DNA of 64,000 nucleotides. Origin: Actinomycetospora lutea (GTDB lineage: Bacteria > Actinomycetota > Actinomycetes > Mycobacteriales > Pseudonocardiaceae). Positions 62,202 to 64,000 of the stretch are shown here, piece after piece. A program made the position numbers and the translations under genes. Under the pieces are notes generated by a model. It did not search any database, was not told where the DNA came from, and saw nothing but the letters and a program-made list of their open reading frames with translations. The DNA is taken from the NCBI RefSeq assembly GCF_028737205.1, contig NZ_JAQZAL010000020.1, positions 1 to 64,000 on the forward strand, given 5' to 3'. Positions within the stretch are counted from its first letter, which is position 1, and every line of letters begins with the position of its first letter.

Positions 62202-62766
62202 ATGACCCTCGCCGTCCCGCCGCCCCTCGTCCGAGCCGCGCGACGTGAGGACCTCCCGGACGTCGCGCGGCACATGCGCGGGGATGCTCGAGCGCGAGCT
62301 CGGCGGCCACGACCCGCGGCTGCACGACGACGTCGACGACCTCGCCGGGATCTACCTCGGCGCCGCGGGGACGCGCCTGTTCGTGTGCCTGGTCGAGGGC
62401 CCTGACGGCCCTGACGGCCCTGACCTCGCCGGCACCGCGTCGGTGCGCGCGGGCGGGCCGAAGCCGCAGTTCGTGCCGTCGTGGCTCACGCGCCGGTACG
62501 AGGGGCGCCGCGTGGGGCAGATCTGCCGGGTGTGGGTCGACCCCGGCCACCGGCGCCTCGGTGTCGGCCGGATGCTCGCCGTCGAGGCGGCGCGCTGGGC
62601 CCTCGGCGAGGGCTACGACCCCGTCTGCCTGCACACCAATGCCTCGGTGCCCGGCGCGCTCGCGTTCTGGACCAGCTTCCCCGGCGCGACGCTGATCCAC
62701 GACGCGCGCCCGGACCCCTGGTCGACCGTGCACTTCGAGATCGACCCCGCCGTCCTCGGGGCCTGA
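62202..62766 (+). pseudogene. GNAT-family acetyltransferase with a frameshift in a GGGG run
   Basis: From ATG 62202 the first 27 residues read TLAVPPPLVRAARREDLPDV in one frame and stop being protein-like after HMRGD. From 62284 the protein continues in another frame (MLERELGGHDPRLHDDVDDL) to the stop. The join is the four-G run at 62280-62283; three G's would restore one ~187-residue protein. The GNAT motif A is present: ICRVWVDPGHRRLGVGRMLA, and the later ALAFWTSFPGA. If transcribed from 62284 the remainder could still work. Substrate unknown. Single gene, convergent with mscL. Confidence 0.7.
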
Positions 62767-62796
62767 CCGGTCCTGCTGGGCCGGGGTGATCTCAGC

Positions 62797-62838
62797 CTGG
62801 CGGAGCATGCTGACGCTGGACGTCAGTCTCTCCGCCAG
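62797..62838. terminator. Hairpin after the GNAT gene
   Basis: Outer arms CTGGCGGAG and CTCCGCCAG (nine perfect pairs) with an inner pair CTGACG/CGTCAG. 31 bp after the GNAT stop, so a likely terminator. Confidence 0.7.
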
Positions 62839-62929
62839 CCCGATCCGCCGTGCCGGCCAACATCGTGGCGGCTCTCCTGACACGGGACGTCAGCATGGAA
62901 CGCCTCGGCGCGCATGCGACGACGGCTCG

Positions 62930-62999
62930 CGGCGTGTCGCGCGAGCGAGAATGTGGCGATCCTGGCGTCACATGCCAGCGATGCCGCATCGCTCGCACC
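62930..62999. repeat. Dispersed ~69-bp repeat (family B), copy 2, between convergent genes
   Basis: See copy 1 at 39434. Differs by a few substitutions and one indel. Here GCGAGCGA near the start can pair with TCGCTCGC at the end, making a longer closed stem. Lies between the GNAT gene and mscL. Confidence 0.7.
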
Positions 63000-63021
63000 C
63001 TGGGGTGCGGTGCCGGCGGCG

Positions 63022-63471
63022 TCAGCGGTCCTGCTGGGGGATGCGGCCGTCGGGGCCGCCGTCGCGGCCGGTGCCGGTGGCGGCGCGGATGGACTGCTCG
63101 CGCAGGAGGTCGCGGATCTCGGTGAGGAGCTCGACGTCGGTCGGGTCGGCCGGGCCGGCCTCCTCGCCGCGGCGGCGGCGCTCCTCGACGTATTTCAGCG
63201 GCAGGACGACGAGGAAGTAGATGACCGCGGCCGTGATGAGGAACGTGATGATCGCGTTGATGAAATTCGCGTAGTCGAAGACGACGCCGTTCACGACGAA
63301 CGAGCCGGCGAATTCGCCGCCACCGGAGAACACCTGGATCAGCGGCTTGAGGAAGGCGCCGGTGAAGGCCGTGACGACGGCGGTGAAGGCCGCGCCGATG
63401 GCGACGGCGACGGCGAGGTCGACGACGTTCCCGCGCAGCAGGAAGTCCTTGAATCCTTTGAGCACGTTCAT
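63022..63471 (-). CDS. mscL: Large-conductance mechanosensitive channel MscL
   Basis: 149 residues from MNVLKGFKDFLLRGNVVDLA, with GGAGG at good spacing; the longer frame to 63528 is discarded. TM1 (GNVVDLAVAVAIGAAFTAVV) and TM2 (NAIITFLITAAVIYFLVVLP) flank a periplasmic loop, and the C-terminal helix ends the protein with an extended charged tail (EERRRRGEEAGPADPTDVEL). Releases solutes on osmotic downshock. Membrane homopentamer. Confidence 0.95.
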   Translation of the reverse strand: MNVLKGFKDFLLRGNVVDLAVAVAIGAAFTAVVTAFTGAFLKPLIQVFSGGGEFAGSFVVNGVVFDYANFINAIITFLITAAVIYFLVVLPLKYVEERRRRGEEAGPADPTDVELLTEIRDLLREQSIRAATGTGRDGGPDGRIPQQDR

Positions 63472-63530
63472 TTCCTCCGGTCCGCGAACCGATCGCCACG
63501 GGAGGATATGACCACCCACCGAGCGCACGT

Positions 63531-63567
63531 GCGGGCCCCGGCCCCCTCGGGGAGGACCGGGGCCCGC
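63531..63567. terminator. Terminator hairpin
   Basis: Arms GCGGGCCCCGG and CCGGGGCCCGC pair perfectly over 11 bases, 15 bp after the stop of the secreted-protein gene on the minus strand. Confidence 0.8.
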
Positions 63568-63581
63568 GTGCCGACGTCGGC

Positions 63582-63911
63582 TCAGTTGCCGGCGTCGACC
63601 CCGGTGCCGCAGGACTGCGACTCGGGCTGGGCAGCCGCGCCGTCGCTGTCGTCCTCGTGGCCGAGCAGGCCCAGGTCGAGGGCGCCCGACACGTCCTCGA
63701 CGGGGACCTGCACGCCCAGCGCGTTCACCGGGACGTCGTTGTTGCAGGCGTTCAGCGGCGCGATGGTCTGCACATCGTTCACGTTGACGAGACCGCTCTG
63801 GGTGGTGTCGCCGCCGTTGTCGGCCTCGGCGGCGAACGCCGAGCCGGCCGTCGACGCCAGGGCGGTGCCCGCCAGGGCGCCGGCCACCGCGGCGCGTCGC
63901 AGGAAGCTCAT
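63582..63911 (-). CDS. Small secreted protein (rodlin/chaplin-like repeat character)
   Basis: 109 residues. Signal peptide MSFLRRAAVAGALAGTALAS with cleavage expected after GSAFAA. Mature region contains NVNDVQTIAPLNACNNDVPV and NALGVQVPVEDVSGALDLGL, phrases that resemble small surface proteins of streptomycetes with conserved 'NACNN-VPVN-LGVQVP' character. Two Cys may form a disulphide. Cell-surface location inferred. Upstream of mscL by ~110 bp on the same strand, separated by a terminator. The promoter lies in the remaining 89 bp to the window edge. Confidence 0.75.
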   Translation of the reverse strand: MSFLRRAAVAGALAGTALASTAGSAFAAEADNGGDTTQSGLVNVNDVQTIAPLNACNNDVPVNALGVQVPVEDVSGALDLGLLGHEDDSDGAAAQPESQSCGTGVDAGN

Positions 63912-64000
63912 GGGTGTCTCTTCTCGGGGTGAGGTGTACAGGGGGAGCCCGCCACTCCGCCGGATCGAGACAACCGACAGGACGGCGGTGGAGAGCAGCG

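Noticed and set aside
62397-62431. Tandem CCTGACGG repeats in the GNAT gene as a possible regulatory array
   Set aside because: Nine-base units in frame encode Gly-Pro-Asp repeats in a surface loop; no frame effect.

Overview
The DNA is very GC-rich, with frequent GTG starts, short GTGA or ATGA gene overlaps and C/G third codon positions, which fits a high-GC actinobacterium. A complete decaprenyl-phospho-arabinose and arabinogalactan block (bpa, wzm, wzt, glfT1, three emb paralogues, gtrA, dprE1, dprE2) sits beside a quinone oxidoreductase and a class V aminotransferase-like gene. This is the neighbourhood known from the Mycobacterium tuberculosis Rv3777-Rv3791 region. Together with lsr2, a Rieske/VanB-type oxygenase pair and pSAM2-type element genes, it suggests the order Mycobacteriales/Pseudonocardiales, most likely Pseudonocardiaceae. 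The family-level placement is inference.

Layout. (1) 1-1.54 kb: the right part of an IS21-type insertion sequence (istA cut by the window edge, istB, tandem end repeats). (2) 1.8-15.9 kb: catabolic and accessory genes, several of them broken: a BKACE enzyme, a decayed NUDIX gene, a PAS/GAF/SpoIIE phosphatase-kinase, an NMT1-type binding protein, an amidase, lsr2, an MHS transporter, a Rieske oxygenase with its reductase, a decayed P450, tRNA-Arg and tRNA-Ser, and a frameshifted zinc alcohol dehydrogenase. (3) 16-22.6 kb: core genes (an MprF/LysX-like membrane aminoacyltransferase, a dienelactone-hydrolase-like protein, a HisC/Pat aminotransferase, an acyltransferase, two DUF1990 proteins). 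(4) 22.6-25.3 kb: a gene-poor stretch with small hypothetical genes. (5) 25.29-37.71 kb: an integrative element of the actinomycete AICE type in the 3' end of tRNA-Ser(UGA). It has 78-bp att repeats, integrase, Xis, an FtsK/TraB-like translocase, a rolling-circle Rep, an XRE/TPR regulator, a Pif-like NUDIX protein and an AT-richer cargo of unrecognised genes. (6) 37.7-62.1 kb: the cell-wall arabinan region. (7) 62.2-64 kb: a frameshifted GNAT gene, mscL and a small secreted protein.

How the genes work together. In the cell-wall region, DprE1 and DprE2 epimerise decaprenyl-phospho-ribose to the arabinose donor. GtrA resembles the proposed carrier protein, and the Emb proteins and a further GT-C protein are the expected membrane transferases. 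Wzm/Wzt with GlfT1 begin and move the lipid-linked galactan. In the mobile element, int and xis excise and integrate, rep copies the circle, the FtsK-like protein moves double-stranded DNA between mycelia, and the divergent XRE regulator with the NUDIX (Pif-like) protein probably control transfer and immunity.

Notable structure. Two dispersed palindromic repeat families occur only between convergent genes. The integrase arm-type sites can be read directly as GCTGTCA at a 13-bp pitch, and one more such site lies outside the left end. Several genes carry single-base frameshifts. Two proteins lack the catalytic residue their fold normally needs (a PLP lysine and a hydrolase Cys/Ser). Frameshifts could be sequencing errors; I cannot tell from one sequence.
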